Source: Anisakis pegreffii (Eukaryota; Nematoda; Chromadorea; Rhabditida; Anisakidae). From it: 64,000 nucleotides of DNA. Of this stretch, positions 37,939 through 52,100 are shown in pieces. A program made the position numbers and the translations under genes. Position 1 is the first letter of the stretch. Every line of letters starts with the position of its first letter. The DNA lies in the NCBI GenBank assembly GCA_035041965.1, contig JAPYMA010003041.1, positions 248,001-312,000 of the forward strand. Direction: 5' to 3'. The notes under the pieces were generated by a model, which was not told the DNA's origin, did not search any database, and worked only from the letters and a program-made list of their open reading frames with translations.

Positions 37939-40900
37939 TAAATTCGAACTTGTTCGCTAAGTGAATTTGCTGAATACAGCCATCGAGAGAATATTTCGAA
38001 AAACGATTCGACAGCTTTAAGCAAATGACGACACGCATAAAATACGACAGCAATGACGAGAATCGCATGTAAGATATTGATAACGTTCCGCTCAACAAAC
38101 AAATCACCAAAGTAGATCAAGGAAAACGGAGATAAACAAGTGAAAGATCAATCCCAAATGAAGAAAGATATGCTGAAATGTTACTCTATGACGTTCGTCA
38201 TTCCCAATCAACTCATTAGCCGTGTTGATCGTCACGTCGTAGTCCACTGGGACCAGGAATATTATCCTCCTGATAGCGACTAGCGAAAAGAATTTTGCGT
38301 TCATGAGATACTGATGTGATATCTATCAACAACCGATTGCTGCTGCATTAGCAATGATACAAACACACCAATGTTCATTGATGTGTTGTGGTAAGATCTC
38401 GTTTTTAACTGATAATTTGCGCACATGCAGAAGATGCAGAAGCGTACTGACACCCTCAACGGTACTTCATATCTAAATACTTATGCATCAATGCACACCC
38501 ACATAATGAATCGTTGATGTTGAATCATTAAGTAGTATGACGATCAAAAGTACATTTGTGACGACAATCGCCACACACATGATGCTAATGTCGATGACGA
38601 GCTCTGACTCAATTACGAGAGAAGCGAATTCTCACGAGTTTTTCATTTGTGAATCAATGGAATAGCATAGATATCCGTGTGCAGTCACTTCTGAACATCA
38701 AACTGAATCATTCGAAAGCAAAAAATCGCTGAACAGGACAGCCATATTTGGACAATTTCAGCGAGCTGTAGAAATGGAAAATTTTTATTTTATCAGAATC
38801 ACTTTTTACCTCTGAAAGTAGAGACTTCACTTTTTTACCACTGGGCAATTTTATCTCATTCGGTTCAGATACTCGGAGAATACTGTTGTTCGTCACCAGA
38901 AGTCACGTTCGCAAGGGTGCTTTTAGGCGAATGGAACAAGTGGTGCTGAGTCAAGATCGTAACGAGTAATACGAATGGAATGAAGCAGAACACATTGCAT
39001 TCCCATATTTATTCAGTTCGAACGCTCACCATTGGTTTACGCCTACAGAACGCATTCTGGATATGTGGAAGTATCGACCAGAATATTTGAATAGAACTTC
39101 GACTGTGTAATTATTGTCCGCAAAAAAACACGGACTTTTGGATAATTAACGCTTACGAATTGACGAATATTTCGGTAATTATCATTCGCGGATTGATGAA
39201 ACGTTTCAAAGATATACCAAAGAAAGTTTTTCTGGTGTTTGGTGCGTTGGCTGCGTTAAAAGCAATTAATTGTCGCTGAAAGGAGAATTTTTTCATGCAA
39301 AAGTTACTGAACACAGTGGTGGCGAGATGTCATGAACAGATTGACAAAATGTGAGCATGAACAGTGAGTGGAAAACCTTAAATACTTTTGCCGTGAGCAG
39401 TGGGCGAGCAGCTTCCAACAAACTTGAAAGCATTACGCATGAGTAGCTTAATGAGTTCTACTTATGTCTTAAATAGTGAATGAGCATTAACATTTCTTTA
39501 AATATGGCACAATTGGTCGACTGAAAGCTCCATCAGAGTGTTTTTTGATGAATCGTAGAAATGGCTTTGACAACCCCTTCAATGCCCACTTCGTGATGTT
39601 TTTCGCTCAGCACAAAAATTGGTTGATTACGAATGCTCCATGCAATTTGGTTTAATAATTTCACTCTCAGCTCAAAAAAGTGTCGCGATAATGAAATGTT
39701 TTGTTGGTGGTCTTAAAATGGAGTGGTCTACGTTAGAAAGATCGATTTAATCGGGCAGCAGAAAAATGCGAAAAAAATTCGGGCGAAATCAGCGTTAGTG
39801 CGTTAGGATGAGTGCGTAAACATTTTAAGACAATTGCTGCAGGTAAATTCTTCAACTCAGAGCACGCGATAATGATCCACTTCAGGTGAGAAGCAACACA
39901 CCAAAAGCACCGTTTTGATGAATATTCTCTCAATATCTTAAAGTGGCTAACAGTGATAAACACTTACAGTTAACACCTTTTGAGTGTATGTTGATTCTCG
40001 AAAATCCCAGGCACTTCGCAATTCTCAAAAGTTTATTGAATGAGCAGTTGAGGTGAAATTAAATGAACGACAACTATAAGTTTCACGCTCTGAGATAATT
40101 TCCTATTTCTGATGAATGAGCTTATGCACTATGAGAGAATCGCTTGGAAAGGTGACGTGATGCAGAAAGTGCAAATTTGCGAATGGTAATGAAATTGAGT
40201 TAATTATGAAGTTTGAATGCACATAAGAAAATAAGAAGTGAATGCGCAAAAAGCGAACTGATTTCAATTTGTGAAATTCATGAGCACAACAATGTGAGCG
40301 CTTTTCGTCGAATTGCGTTCTTAGATTTAATTACCTAAAGCTCTAAAGCCCTTAAGCTCTAAAGTGCGTTCATTAAAAAAACGCAATGCAATACGTATTC
40401 GATTCCCAGCACTGTAGATGTATGGATCAGTGATTTTAAGTGAAATCAATGCGATGCAATTCTTGCTACTGCAAGATCGTAATCGCTCTTTCGTTCAGAC
40501 AAAACTGAAACTGAAATTGAATTGCCTGAGAATTTGACGAAATCAATTCCAACATTGCGTTGTTATTGAGCTCTCAGACGCTACGTCGTGTTTATTTAGA
40601 TTCAATAAATACTAGATGAATAGCTAAAATGTCTCTGAAAGTGTCAATGAAAACCCTTGAGGGTTTGCACTGCATCATGTGTGCAAAATAAATAACCTGT
40701 CGAGGTTGTTTTATTCTTTGGTGTATTGTTTTGTTCTAAGATTTCTTTTCTATTTATTACACTATGTTTGCGATGAGCGCAATTTCGTGATATTTCGTTT
40801 TTGTGCATGATATGCATCCTTGACAGGTCACTTTCATGATAACCTTCAAAGGTGGGAACCAACAATGTTAACTGAGCTTGTCGACTGAGCTCGACTTGGG

Positions 40901-43900
40901 AACACATCGTGGTTGGTTGAGTTAGTTAAGTACTTATGATGCGAGAAAACTGTGCAACGTTACTCGATGATCATTAATACCAGTGCAACAAGTCTTTGAA
41001 ACAGGCGACGTGATTCTTTGAAATAGACGACGCTCATAACATCTCGCGTGACTTGGAGGAATTTTTGATTTTTGGCCGACGTATAATGCCTAAAATTAGA
41101 AATATTCTTAACTTTCTGGGATATCCAATGAAGAAGTTTGCTCCAAAAGTTTCCTCCAACAAGTTTCTTCCAGTTTCCTTCAACAACATATGACCGAACC
41201 AACTTGAAAGTCTTTTAAAGTTAACAGTCATGATTTTTTTGATTTCACATACCTCATTGATTTCCATGTTACTGATGAAGTCTTCCCAGTTTGTTTTTGG
41301 AATGAATAATATTAGATAGCGATGATCAGATACCTTTAAATATGTTCTAGCAGTATGATCAGATTTCTTTATCTCCTTCTCGCTTCTAGCGCTAAAGTAC
41401 AGTTCAGTTGGACTATGGTCGTTTGTAAGCAATCAGAATGCCTCGGCATATGAAAACTCGTTGTGGGATTTTATCGCGACTAAACCAGAGTACTTTATGG
41501 AGTTGGTTTATTTACTCAGTGAAGTTCACCGTACTAAAGTGAATCTTTAACACTAGACGAGATAGAGCGCACTGCAATAACACAGCAACAAGCATGCAGA
41601 TCCACTGTTAACATGGATTTAACGATGCTGATATGTTCCATGTTAACAGCTTTTAAGCTCATAAACAACTTTCAGGTGCATTCCAACAGATGATCAAATA
41701 GAAATGCAGCAGCAGTCGACATCAAAACATTCGAAAACAGAATTAATCTCTAATCATTTCATCGTATACTCAAATGCTTTTCGTTCGGCGATAGTTCAGG
41801 GTGATTTCGCTGAGGCGATGACACTGAATAGATGTGCCAATTGGACTGTTGCTTGCGGAGAGTATCCAAATGAGATAAAAAACGCTTAACAATTAAGAAA
41901 CGTAGTGGATGAATGCTCAATTGACAGTAAGTGTTGAAATTCCGAGGCAAACAGATGCGACATCAAGCAATGCATTTGATCTGGCTTACGATTAGAGCAT
42001 TCGCTGATAACTGTAAATGGTGAAATGCAAAACTGACAACTCAAGCCGAAATAATCTCATCTATTTGATGCCTTTCGATGGAAGTTTACCGCTCACCCAA
42101 AAAAAACTCTCACTTCAATCAGTTACGGTAAAAAATTGATACCGTGAGAAAAATCGATGTGCAAATGATCGGCACGAAATTATGCATTGTGGAAGTGAGG
42201 CGTAACCTTGAGAAAATCTCAGATGGTGACAACTTAATGAAACATTAGGAATACGTTCAGTTGCCGGCAATGGATGATCCGAAACAGCTTTCCATCGAAC
42301 AGAATCATTTGACGTTTTTGGAACTACTGCCTATTGTTTCGACCAGATTCCAGGATTGTTAATTCTGGTGATCCGTGAATTCAATGCTTGTTTCGGAAAA
42401 GCGCTCAAAGCTCTCGAAATCGCGTTGTTAATCGGAGTTTAATCATGCGGAACTGAAACAAAATCCACGGATTCAGCGAAAATAAATCATACAGATTAGG
42501 TCGACTGCATCTATTTCATGAAATAATGGGCAGAAGCGAGCATGAGACGTGTTCACGCGTTAGGCTCGTTGATAGCTGATGAGTGTGCAAATGAAAGGGA
42601 TCTGAGATAAATGCCACTAGGTCCGCTGCTATATGTAGGTGCGCTACAATAGGCGGGTCCATCAATATGTACATCGTTCACCATTCAATTCCCTGCGAAT
42701 TACAATGGAATATTGTCAGTTTTTTTGTGAATTCTGTCATTTTTTCATTCCGTCTGATTTATAACCAGCTGATTTGTATACAGCTGCAAATCTGTTTGGG
42801 AAAATTGTCAGTGATTGATGATATCAAAAAATGATGATAAGATACTGCAAATAACGCATTAAAATGTTCTCGCGGTGTTTTTCAATGGAACCCGTTGCAA
42901 TACTCACACGAATAACCCAATCCAGCTCAAACATTCAATTAGCATGCAAAAATATTCATAAGATACAAGCAAGGCACAGAATCGAACCCTAAAACAAAAT
43001 GTATGCAATTTTTGATTAACCCACTTATTAATACATTCGGGCAATATGTGTATGAATGTTTGCTGTGTATGAATGTTTGCCCTTCAAACCTGCTGATTGA
43101 TGCATTAGTCATTTGAATTCTTGGAATAGGGTTTTCCGTACATTTTTTTGAGGAAAAATAACGTATGGAACTGTACAAAAAAACGTCGCACAGTGAAATT
43201 GGTAATACGTATGCGTTATTTTGAATGACGGAATTCACCAACATTGACCGTTGATCGAATAAATTGATCAGCAATCTCTTTAAGTGTTGGAGCAAACAAT
43301 GAATATGTTTCTGAATTCATCGCACCTTCGGATATCTTCAATAATTACTGAGTAAACGCATCAATTTGAAGAAATAAACGCATTAACAACTGCATCACAA
43401 AGAATCTGAACGTTTGTTAAGATTGTGGAAATTTTTTTCCCAGCGCAAATCCTTGGTATTATCGGAATAGGTGACATTTTCGCTTAACAGCCTAATTGCG
43501 TCTTCATTCCGAAACAATGAGAGCCAGAATTTGTTCTTATGATGCGGATCGAAAAACCGGTTTAAACTTCATTCCAAGAGCGGCAAATGCGCAATTCTTG
43601 TTTCTGATCATTTGAGTCGATTCATCAACATGAGTTGATGAACTCAGTTCATCAAATTTCTCATTAGAAAGTGACATTTGAATGCATGATGTGTGGATGC
43701 TTAAATGTCAACATGACATCAAACTCTGGTTAAATTATGAAGCCAATGAACACTCGAAGATCATCCAGTTAACCATGCATAGCAGCAATCAGTGATTAGG
43801 GCTATGAAAAGTCACTGCGCTGCCTATAAACATGCGCCATGCCATTGTCACATGTTGAGCCAAAACAACATCTCAAAGCAATCTCAATGATCACAGAATA

Positions 43901-44097
43901 TATTTCTCCAGAATCCGCTACACTTACAATAAGTAGTATAAACGATATTTTCTTATGAATTATTGGTGGAATTTATGAATTTGGAGATTTGAGCACGTGT
44001 CATCCCTTAAGTTCTTCACAAAACTTAATTATGTGCTTGAACAAACGGCTTGTTCGCAAACACTCCTCAGTTAATTGATACGCTATTCCTAGTCGAT
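37939..44097. other. Long stretch without a recognised gene
   Basis: Hydrophobic minus-strand frames at 37911-38120 and 38104-38304, and two overlapping minus-strand frames at 40960-41432, were checked. None shows a family motif or a consistent exon chain. A 13-bp perfect inverted repeat lies at 41605-41649. Upstream promoter sequence of the peptide receptor may lie in the first part. Confidence 0.5.
41605..41649. repeat. Short inverted repeat CTGTTAACATGGA
   Basis: Perfect 13-base arms at 41605-41617 and 41637-41649 around a 19-base spacer. It may form a small stem-loop; it could also be chance in AT-rich DNA. Confidence 0.6.
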
Positions 44098-44226
44098 AAA
44101 TCACTGGAACTGCTATAATATAGATAATAGATAATATTCTGATCGATAATATTCATATTCTGATAGATAATAAATATTCTGATATATAATAAATCACTGG
44201 AACTATAATGGATAGATAATATTCTG
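44098..44226. repeat. Local duplication rich in GATAATATTCTG
   Basis: The block AAATCACTGGAACT occurs at 44098 and again at 44191. Between and after them GATAGATAAT and ATATTCTGAT words recur. A small tandem duplication with simple-repeat character. Confidence 0.7.
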
Positions 44227-46003
44227 AACGAGGCCACTGGAACCAGCCGCTTCGAACTTTCAAGATCAGGACATTGCTCATCGCATTTTCTGCTTCATCA
44301 GGTGCACCGAAGGGGTGGTAATGAGTTGCATACATGATCTTGGAATCAAACGGATCCAGTCAAGACCCTTTTTTGATCGCATGGGCTCAGAAAAACGCTT
44401 TTGATACATTCCTGTACGATTGAGATGATTTCAATGGTGCGCAATATGCTTATGGAATCCGAAAAGAATTTACATTTATGAATTGCATAAGAAGCGACAA
44501 TCAGCTATAGAAAACAGAGCAATAGTTGGAAATTATCAACGGTTATTCATTAGAGAATATGGTCGCTACCTTATTTTTAGTAGCTTTCAAATGATAATTA
44601 TCATTAAAGTCGCTTGGATTATATTACTAAGCAAGGCAGTCGTAGCCGCTTGCATCGGAATGATGGAAACTGACTCGATGCTATCAATGCATAACTTTTA
44701 TAAGCCTAACTTCATAAACAAGTAATTAAAAGAACACCTCATAGGAAGCGATCGGGATGAAGCTATAAAATAAGCGGAGAAGAGGAAGCTTTTAGTGTGG
44801 AACGCTGAAATAAATCAAACATCGTGGAGGAACTCGTGGATTGGAATGAAAACATCGTGAAGATGCGTCAGATGAGTCAAGCAGGCAAGTAGTTCCTGTT
44901 GCTATAACAACAAAAATAGCACTCAAATGAAATTTCATTATACAGATAGCAATGTTGTTCGAATGACAGCGCCAATAAAACAATATCAGCAGATCCCATC
45001 AAGCGTTAATATCATCACTGACAGCTAGCTTTCACGCGCTTGAGCAATAATTTTCGAAGTTGAGAAGATCATAATGATCGCGTTAATTGTCACAGTAACG
45101 AATAAAATTTGATCTATCATCCCAACATATAATCCAATGAAAACAACGCTGCTGTTTTCTAATATTGGATTCGAACACATCGAAAAACAAAAGATGTATG
45201 TTCCGGTTTCCGGGATGAGCAATGAAATCGATACTCGTTATACTCTTATCGCTTCATTACAGCCATAAATTAATGCTAAAGGCAGCTGTTACACACTCAA
45301 ATAACTCTGAATGAGCTCCAAATAATTATGGGCACTTCTCTTTTGATGTCATCCATGCGCAGCTCAAATAACCAATGATGATCCGGAATTGCGCACAAGG
45401 AAATTCAACGTCCATCATACTCAATAACGAAGAGTTTTTTTGATCACTTCAACTATGCAGCGCTTCCTCAATAAAAAATGTACTTTTAAATGATGTTCAA
45501 ACATCAGAAGCATGTCACGTGTTCTCTCAAGTCACCATTCCTTATTGTACTGCATCACACCGAACGAGTCCGATCGAGCACTGCTGAGAATACTGGTTCG
45601 TCACTACTGCGTCCCTAACGGAACATTCGCTATTTAGCTTGTCAAGGCAGCATCAACCTTCGAAGAGTTATGATTCTAGAGATAATTTCACTTGATTGAC
45701 TAATTTCATTGGTTTTATATTTCAGCCAATGGCTCTTGACGTCAATGCTTTTATAGTGTCACTCAACAGAATCGAACTGATTTGATGATTCATTCATTCT
45801 CGTTTATTCGCGCTTTGTTCACATAACGATTGAAATGGTCTCCTATTGCGTGACTCATCACCATATTGTTCCACTATAATGTTCGTGTTCCAGATGAATG
45901 CTCACCTCAATAATTTGGATTGAATTCAGCCGAGTGTGAAGAATTTCGGTATTTTTTTAAATGAAAATAACACTTTTTCATTCGAACATAGCACAGTCCT
46001 GCT
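44227..46003. other. Intergenic stretch with one membrane-like open frame
   Basis: The minus strand at 45025-45222 codes for a hydrophobic run (GLYVGMIDQILFVTVTINA and on to IIMIFSTSKIIAQAR) that looks like one receptor-type helix plus an inner basic end. No neighbouring exons with other helices were found, so it is not called as a gene. The rest shows nothing. Confidence 0.3.
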
Positions 46004-46157
46004 GCGAGTAGCTATTGGATTTTCTCACTGCAATTGACAAAATAAATGCGAGTAGCTATTGGATTTTCTCACTGCAATTGACAAAATAAATGCGAGTAGC
46101 TATTGGATTTGCTCAATGCAGTTACCAAAAAAGTGCAAGTAACTATTGCATTCGCTC
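46004..46157. repeat. Tandem repeat, 44-bp unit, about 3.5 copies
   Basis: Units at 46004-46047 and 46048-46091 are identical (GCGAGTAGCTATTGGATTTT and on). The third at about 46092-46135 has several changes and the fourth is partial (GCAAGTAACTATTGCATTCG). Recent duplication of at least one unit is implied by the identity of the first two. Confidence 0.95.
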
Positions 46158-49100
46158 AAAAAACAAAAAGTTATACATTCTCAGAAATGAACGTAAGCAG
46201 TGACACATTACGAATGGCACCGATATTTGCGAAATGCTGAGCGAACGAAATCCACCTGGAAATACGAAAATGAGAATGTAGAATACGATGAAATTAATTT
46301 GGCTAATACGCAAACGGTTCCGAAGAAATGATTCATTGAAGTCGGCTTCAACGCATACTGCGCGAGGAAATTTGATCACAAATCATCAGGCCAACATCAG
46401 CTAATGAACAACATGATTCATTACACAAGTGAAGCTAAACATGCGAGAAGCCGTGCCACGATTTTTAATCATGCGGCCTCCTAATCAATCGCTTTTCACA
46501 ATCGAAAATTGGGCCATAGGGAGAATCACGCTCATTACTGGACTTGATCTGAGACTTAAGATCATCTCTAAGCTCCAACTCGGTCGATATCTAGACTGAG
46601 AATCAGGCGAAAGACTGAACCTAGGGACAAGGCGAAAGATATAGTACCGTTGATAATATCAAACTTTTGATGGCTTATGATGCAACAACTGTCGAGAAGT
46701 TCTATTCATTGTTCACATTCAAGCATAAATAATCACAGCGGTTGTATCTAGGTAACTGCCTAAATGGTGTGCTGATCTATCGAAACAACCGAACTAATTA
46801 TGATTTTATGGCCGACATGAGGTAGATGCGCCCGAACTGAACCTAAATGGTGAAAAAAAATGCATGAGGCTCGTCAAGGAACGTTTGATTGCTAGTTGGT
46901 TATGTCGTAAAGTTATTCCGCTTCACTCAATCAGCATCATGATTAACTCTGGACCGAACGATTTCAAATAATATTACGCAATGATATCCACGCAATGTGA
47001 GATGCTGTTCCTTGTCACGTCATCGCAATTAAATCTCGAGAGATCGCCTGAATTAAATGTGATATTTAGGATCACCGAACGACATTCGATCTTGAATTCA
47101 CGCATTCATGTCTTGTTAATGAGCAAATTTACGCATTCATACGCAAATTTATTGCTATTAATACACAAAGTCAGAAAAGCAATCGAACGCGGCGATGATA
47201 ACTTAGGAAACATTAAAAAAATTCTAACTATAAGTAATTTTCGCGCATCGCAATAATTCAAATGTTCAATCATGCGATTTTTCGCGACGATTCCAATCGC
47301 TGCTTCTTCACATCATTCCAACGTACGAATATCTTTCAAACGTAGCGGAATTATGCGAAGAGAGCAAAAAGCAATGACTTTTTTCGGCTCTCCTAGGAAT
47401 TATTTTAACAATTGTGTGCATGCTATTTCATATGACATTGAAGCAAATCCAAAAGATTACTTCTTTTACTTCTCATTGCTTGCTCATTCAGTCACCTTTT
47501 ATAATTCCCTATAGAGAGCGGTTGAAAAATTTCTCCAACTATTTGAAAAGCCAGATCACTTCCAACCCATTGAGGTTGAACAGATAAGTATCTGAAGGTT
47601 GAAAATGTGGGTTAGAAGTGATCTGAAAGGGCATAATCGCACGTTCAGATATGCGGTGCTATTTTCTTGATTACCAGGAACACTGCAGAAAATTTCAGCA
47701 AATACAGGCACATTCTTTCCAGTTGAAGGGAACGATACTTTGCTCATCAAAAAATTGGTACAATTATTATCAGAAAGTACAATCGATGTTCCAGTCTCTC
47801 ATCGAATGGGTGCAGCTGTCTCTTAGAATCCACATAAATTGGAACAAGTGCAAAAAACTCAAGTCTTTATCTCAACCACACATTACTGAATTGACGCCAG
47901 CAATTTTTTTCCTAACTCCGTTATTAGGGCAAGCAAATAAGCGATTTACGCAAGTTGGAAATAGTCGGAACCAGGGCTGAGCATAAAATTTTCCTCTGAC
48001 GATTCACCGAGCGTCACCATTAAAGTTTTGGTGAATGATGCCCAGCAGCATTAAAGTGCAAATAAGTCGTGTTCATTGCCGTGAAATTGGGCCAATACGA
48101 CGTTGAAATGAAATGAGACAAAAAATTCGGAATACCTTGTCAAATAGTTTTTTCGTTACTGGGCGACGAATATGACCATCATTAATGCATATCTGAGAGG
48201 TGTGTTCGCATTCGTTGGTAATCGGAAGCTATTCAAATATTGATGAATAGTCATCACGACACAGACGTATGTTCGAGAAGCACTGCTCACAGCAGATGGC
48301 TGTCACGAAAACCTCACATATTTCAGTGAATCTTTGATGTGCTATTGAATGTACTGCGCCATTTCATTCCAATATCGTCGCCTTGATGACCGCAGTTTTC
48401 GGCGGTAAGATATCATCAGGCCAAACTGGAATGCAACTTGCAGCTTTCATCGTTAGATGTCTTGTTAGCTTCTTAGTCACACAGCTGAATGGAACAGGCA
48501 GAAGCGAACCTACATCACTATCGTATGGACGAGTGACATTTTGCCGATTTTAATTTTTTATGACTGTCAATGAAAAACATTCACAATATGCAAAATGGTC
48601 ATAACTTATCAATGAAGTAACCGAGAAGACTCTGTACTACGGAACAGACTCGTTCTAAGAGTTATCCTCAGAACTGTTTTGTATGATCACCTAAAGGAAT
48701 GAACTCAATCTCATTATTCGCAAGTCAGAATGATCACATCGAAACAATGTGATACATTAAATATGGGCTTCGGCTTACAATCAGGCAGAGGCTCATAACA
48801 GGAAACCATCCACTTGTTTAACAAGTAATTCAGCCTCAGCATGAAACGCACTCTAAACTAGCATTCTCTCCAGCGTCCGCAAAATTCGGGGGCCCTCGAC
48901 CCAACTCAGATTTACTTGTTCAATCGATGGTAGTAAGCGAGGAGCGAATTTCGATGCCACCAATCGAAACTGAAAGGGTTGTCCGATTGGTGGCGAGCAA
49001 ATCGCTTGTTCATCATTATGAACGCGCTTTGCTCTAGTTGTGTACTCCATCAATGTTCTAACTGAAATAATGCGGAGATCTGCAGTATAAAAATTCCCCC

Positions 49101-52100
49101 AGTGGTTTGTTCGTATTTAACTGAATATGGCGAAAAAAATGCCTCAACTGAACTGATATAATGCATTTGCGCTTTACTCAAGACGCGCTCTATCTTATGA
49201 TATGACATTCGCGCGGAAGAAATTTGAAAAAATGTTTCGTAGAAGGCTGTTTTACATCGTTGGACTATCGATCATATGACGAGAATACATTGGTGACATT
49301 TATTCATCAATTCACTATTACATGCGATATTTTCCAGCTAATGTCCGTGTTCTTTTTCACGCTTAACACATTTCAATAATGCCGCAATGTGGAATTTTCT
49401 CAGCCGTGATGAACGATTATGGGAATGGCGATCGTGACGGATGAATTATGCTATGAATTATGGTGAATTATGATGGCGATCATGAATGGTGCATAATGAA
49501 TTATTTCTCAATTCTGACCTAGGCTCTGATGAATTTTCCCACTTATAAATTTTCTCTCATTTATGCACTGCATAATATCTAACATTTCAATAAACTATTC
49601 AATACTTATTTAAGTTTTATCGATAAATTGATTTTTCCCAATACTAGTCCAAACCCAAGTGTAATGCACTGCGACATCGCGCTCTAATTATCACATCTTC
49701 TTGTTAACGTCGCTCAAAAAGCCGCAGAAATTTCCGTTGTTGATAAATGGAATGCATTGTAATTTTCCAGTGAACTACTGAAGAATTACTTACTTAGCTT
49801 TCATATTTCTAAGATACGGAACGTTTGATTAAGTGTCCAGTTAATGAGCGAAAAAAAAACTATGTCGAGTTAACCTGGAAATGCAACACCAAACAAACAT
49901 TATTTTCGCGGTTAATCATTGTCGCATGAAGGAATTTAGAAATCCACAAAGAAGGTTGTTTCTTTTGCTGTTTATGTGGTGGGGCCCTGAAACACTTACT
50001 GCTTTGGTGCGCAATAATGAAACAACACTGCTGCAGAGGAACTTGCCGTACTCGCTCATGACTCGATTTTTCCATTGGTTTGTTCGATTCAACACCTGTG
50101 TTGATTAAGTGGTTCACGAGCGACTTCTTTGTTGGTTCATCCTCTGCGATTACCTCTGAATTGGGTGATAAACCTTTGTCGATGAACGCAAGAATACGTA
50201 AAACGTGATATCACATAAAACAAAAAAAGATAGCTGATAATTAGCACACATTCCACATTAATTTAAACACACAGACCAATTCCTACATTTTAGCTATAAG
50301 AACCTATAAATCCACGTTTAACTTGTCAACTGTTAAAACAATCAATTTAAATGTCATGTAATCTACTCATCACTGCTATCACTACAAAAGGCGGCCTCGT
50401 TTGATCGGCTATCTTTTATCAATCCTGTTGAAGTTACATCACCATTCCACCTGTTACATTACATTTTCGACATTTTTTTATTCTTTCGAGCCAATTACTT
50501 TCTTTATTTCGCCATTGGCAATTCTTGGTTTTTGGCCAGTAATTCCACCTTAAAAGTTGCAGCTTGATAGAGTCCTTTCTCACCGCGCTTTTCCTTACAA
50601 AATTAGTCGCATAGTCGACAAGCCGGGATAATTTGATGTGCTTTCAATCCGTTGATCCTGATAGAATGTGTTCAATACGTTGTCCTAGATATCATTTCCA
50701 AGCTTATCTTGTGTAAGCGTCATAGATAAATATGCGAATACATGTACGAACATGATGATTGTGTAGGATTATAGTGTAATCAGCTTAGTGGTGGATACCG
50801 TCATCAAGTTAATAATGATATCAGAAAGCAAATAATTGAATCTGTCCAGTGTTAATAATGTTATCAGTCGAGCATTTAAAGCATAACCAGAAACAATCAG
50901 CTGAGTGCATTGACGTAAACAATTTAGTAAGTGACTTCGTTAAATGATTTTGGATCACCTCTTAGAATTTGAGAAACTTATCGTCTTATAACGTTAGTAG
51001 CTAAATCAATAAGGGATAATACGTCATCTTTAATCAACATGACTACTTAATAATTATTAGAATAACTTTAGCTGGTTAGTGATTATAACTCGAACAAATT
51101 GAATTATTGACGAGTTAATTCCACATTCAACGGTTGAGGAACTGATAAATTCATAACCATTAGAAATATCGCTATGCTTTTCACTTGACTAATTCAATAA
51201 TTGATTGGTCCGACTTCTTCGAAATTGAATTAATTCGACCATTTGATTTTTAATACGGTTATTAAATCGTTAATTAGAGCCGTCCTTAACTCCATTACGG
51301 TAGAGTGAAATGATTCTATTGACATCTATGGACGTGACAAATATTGGAGATAGGTTCGAAAGTTGTACAGAATAAAAAGTGCAATGCAATTAGTGCATAG
51401 GGTTGATGTACATATATCCATACGTAAATAATTTATCACCATTGATTTCTTAAGGTATAATCTTTGCTGATATGAACAGCTGGAGAATTTGAGTGGAAAA
51501 TGTTGTAAGATGTCCACTGAATAGTTGCAAGATTGAGATTTGATTAGGGGTAGAGGGCTTCTGCAGAATGATTTCGAGAAGGAGTTGAATTGCGGGAAGG
51601 GAACAGGGATGCCATGAGATGAAAAGATGGTTAACAGACGAATTCGTATTAGTATTGGATAGGTTAGCCAGAAGGCGATAAAAAGAATCGGTATTTTGAG
51701 CTATCAATATTTCAGTTCATTGGAAAGAACTGCTGCGTCCTTAGCATCGATTGATTCGGACAATTCGTTGTATCATCTGAGTCAACAAATTCTTCTACTT
51801 TTGGTCGCTCAGTTTTGTATCCTCCAAGCTTTGACCAATTGGCTTCAGAGAGTATCAATTCGCATACCCTTCAATCAAATGATTCTATTCCTTTGCTCTT
51901 CATCACCAAATTTCATCTCTTCCATGATTCGATGTTTGGCTGTTCTCCTTTGACAACATTGGAGAATTACTCTAAAGCACTCGCACTGAATGCACACAAT
52001 TACAATCACTATTAGTACTAGAATTGTGATTTCGCATGCGATTGTCAACTGCCACTGCTGGGAGATGCATAGAGAATGTGTTGCATTTCACTTGTAGCTA

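Noticed and set aside
37911..38304. Hydrophobic minus-strand frames upstream of the peptide receptor
   Set aside because: They change frame between them without splice sites and match no known membrane protein.
40960..41432. Two overlapping minus-strand frames (LILFIPKTNWEDFISNM, NFWSKLLHWISQKV) faintly like parts of a serpin
   Set aside because: The likeness is weak, the order and spacing do not give a convincing domain, and no other serpin exon was found nearby.
45025..45222. Minus-strand membrane-like frame as a receptor gene
   Set aside because: Only one helix-like segment is visible and no neighbouring exons could be found.
51696..52015. Terminal exon of an unknown plus-strand gene after a TTTCAG
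   Set aside because: Two different frames look equally protein-like, and no upstream exon or family was recognised.
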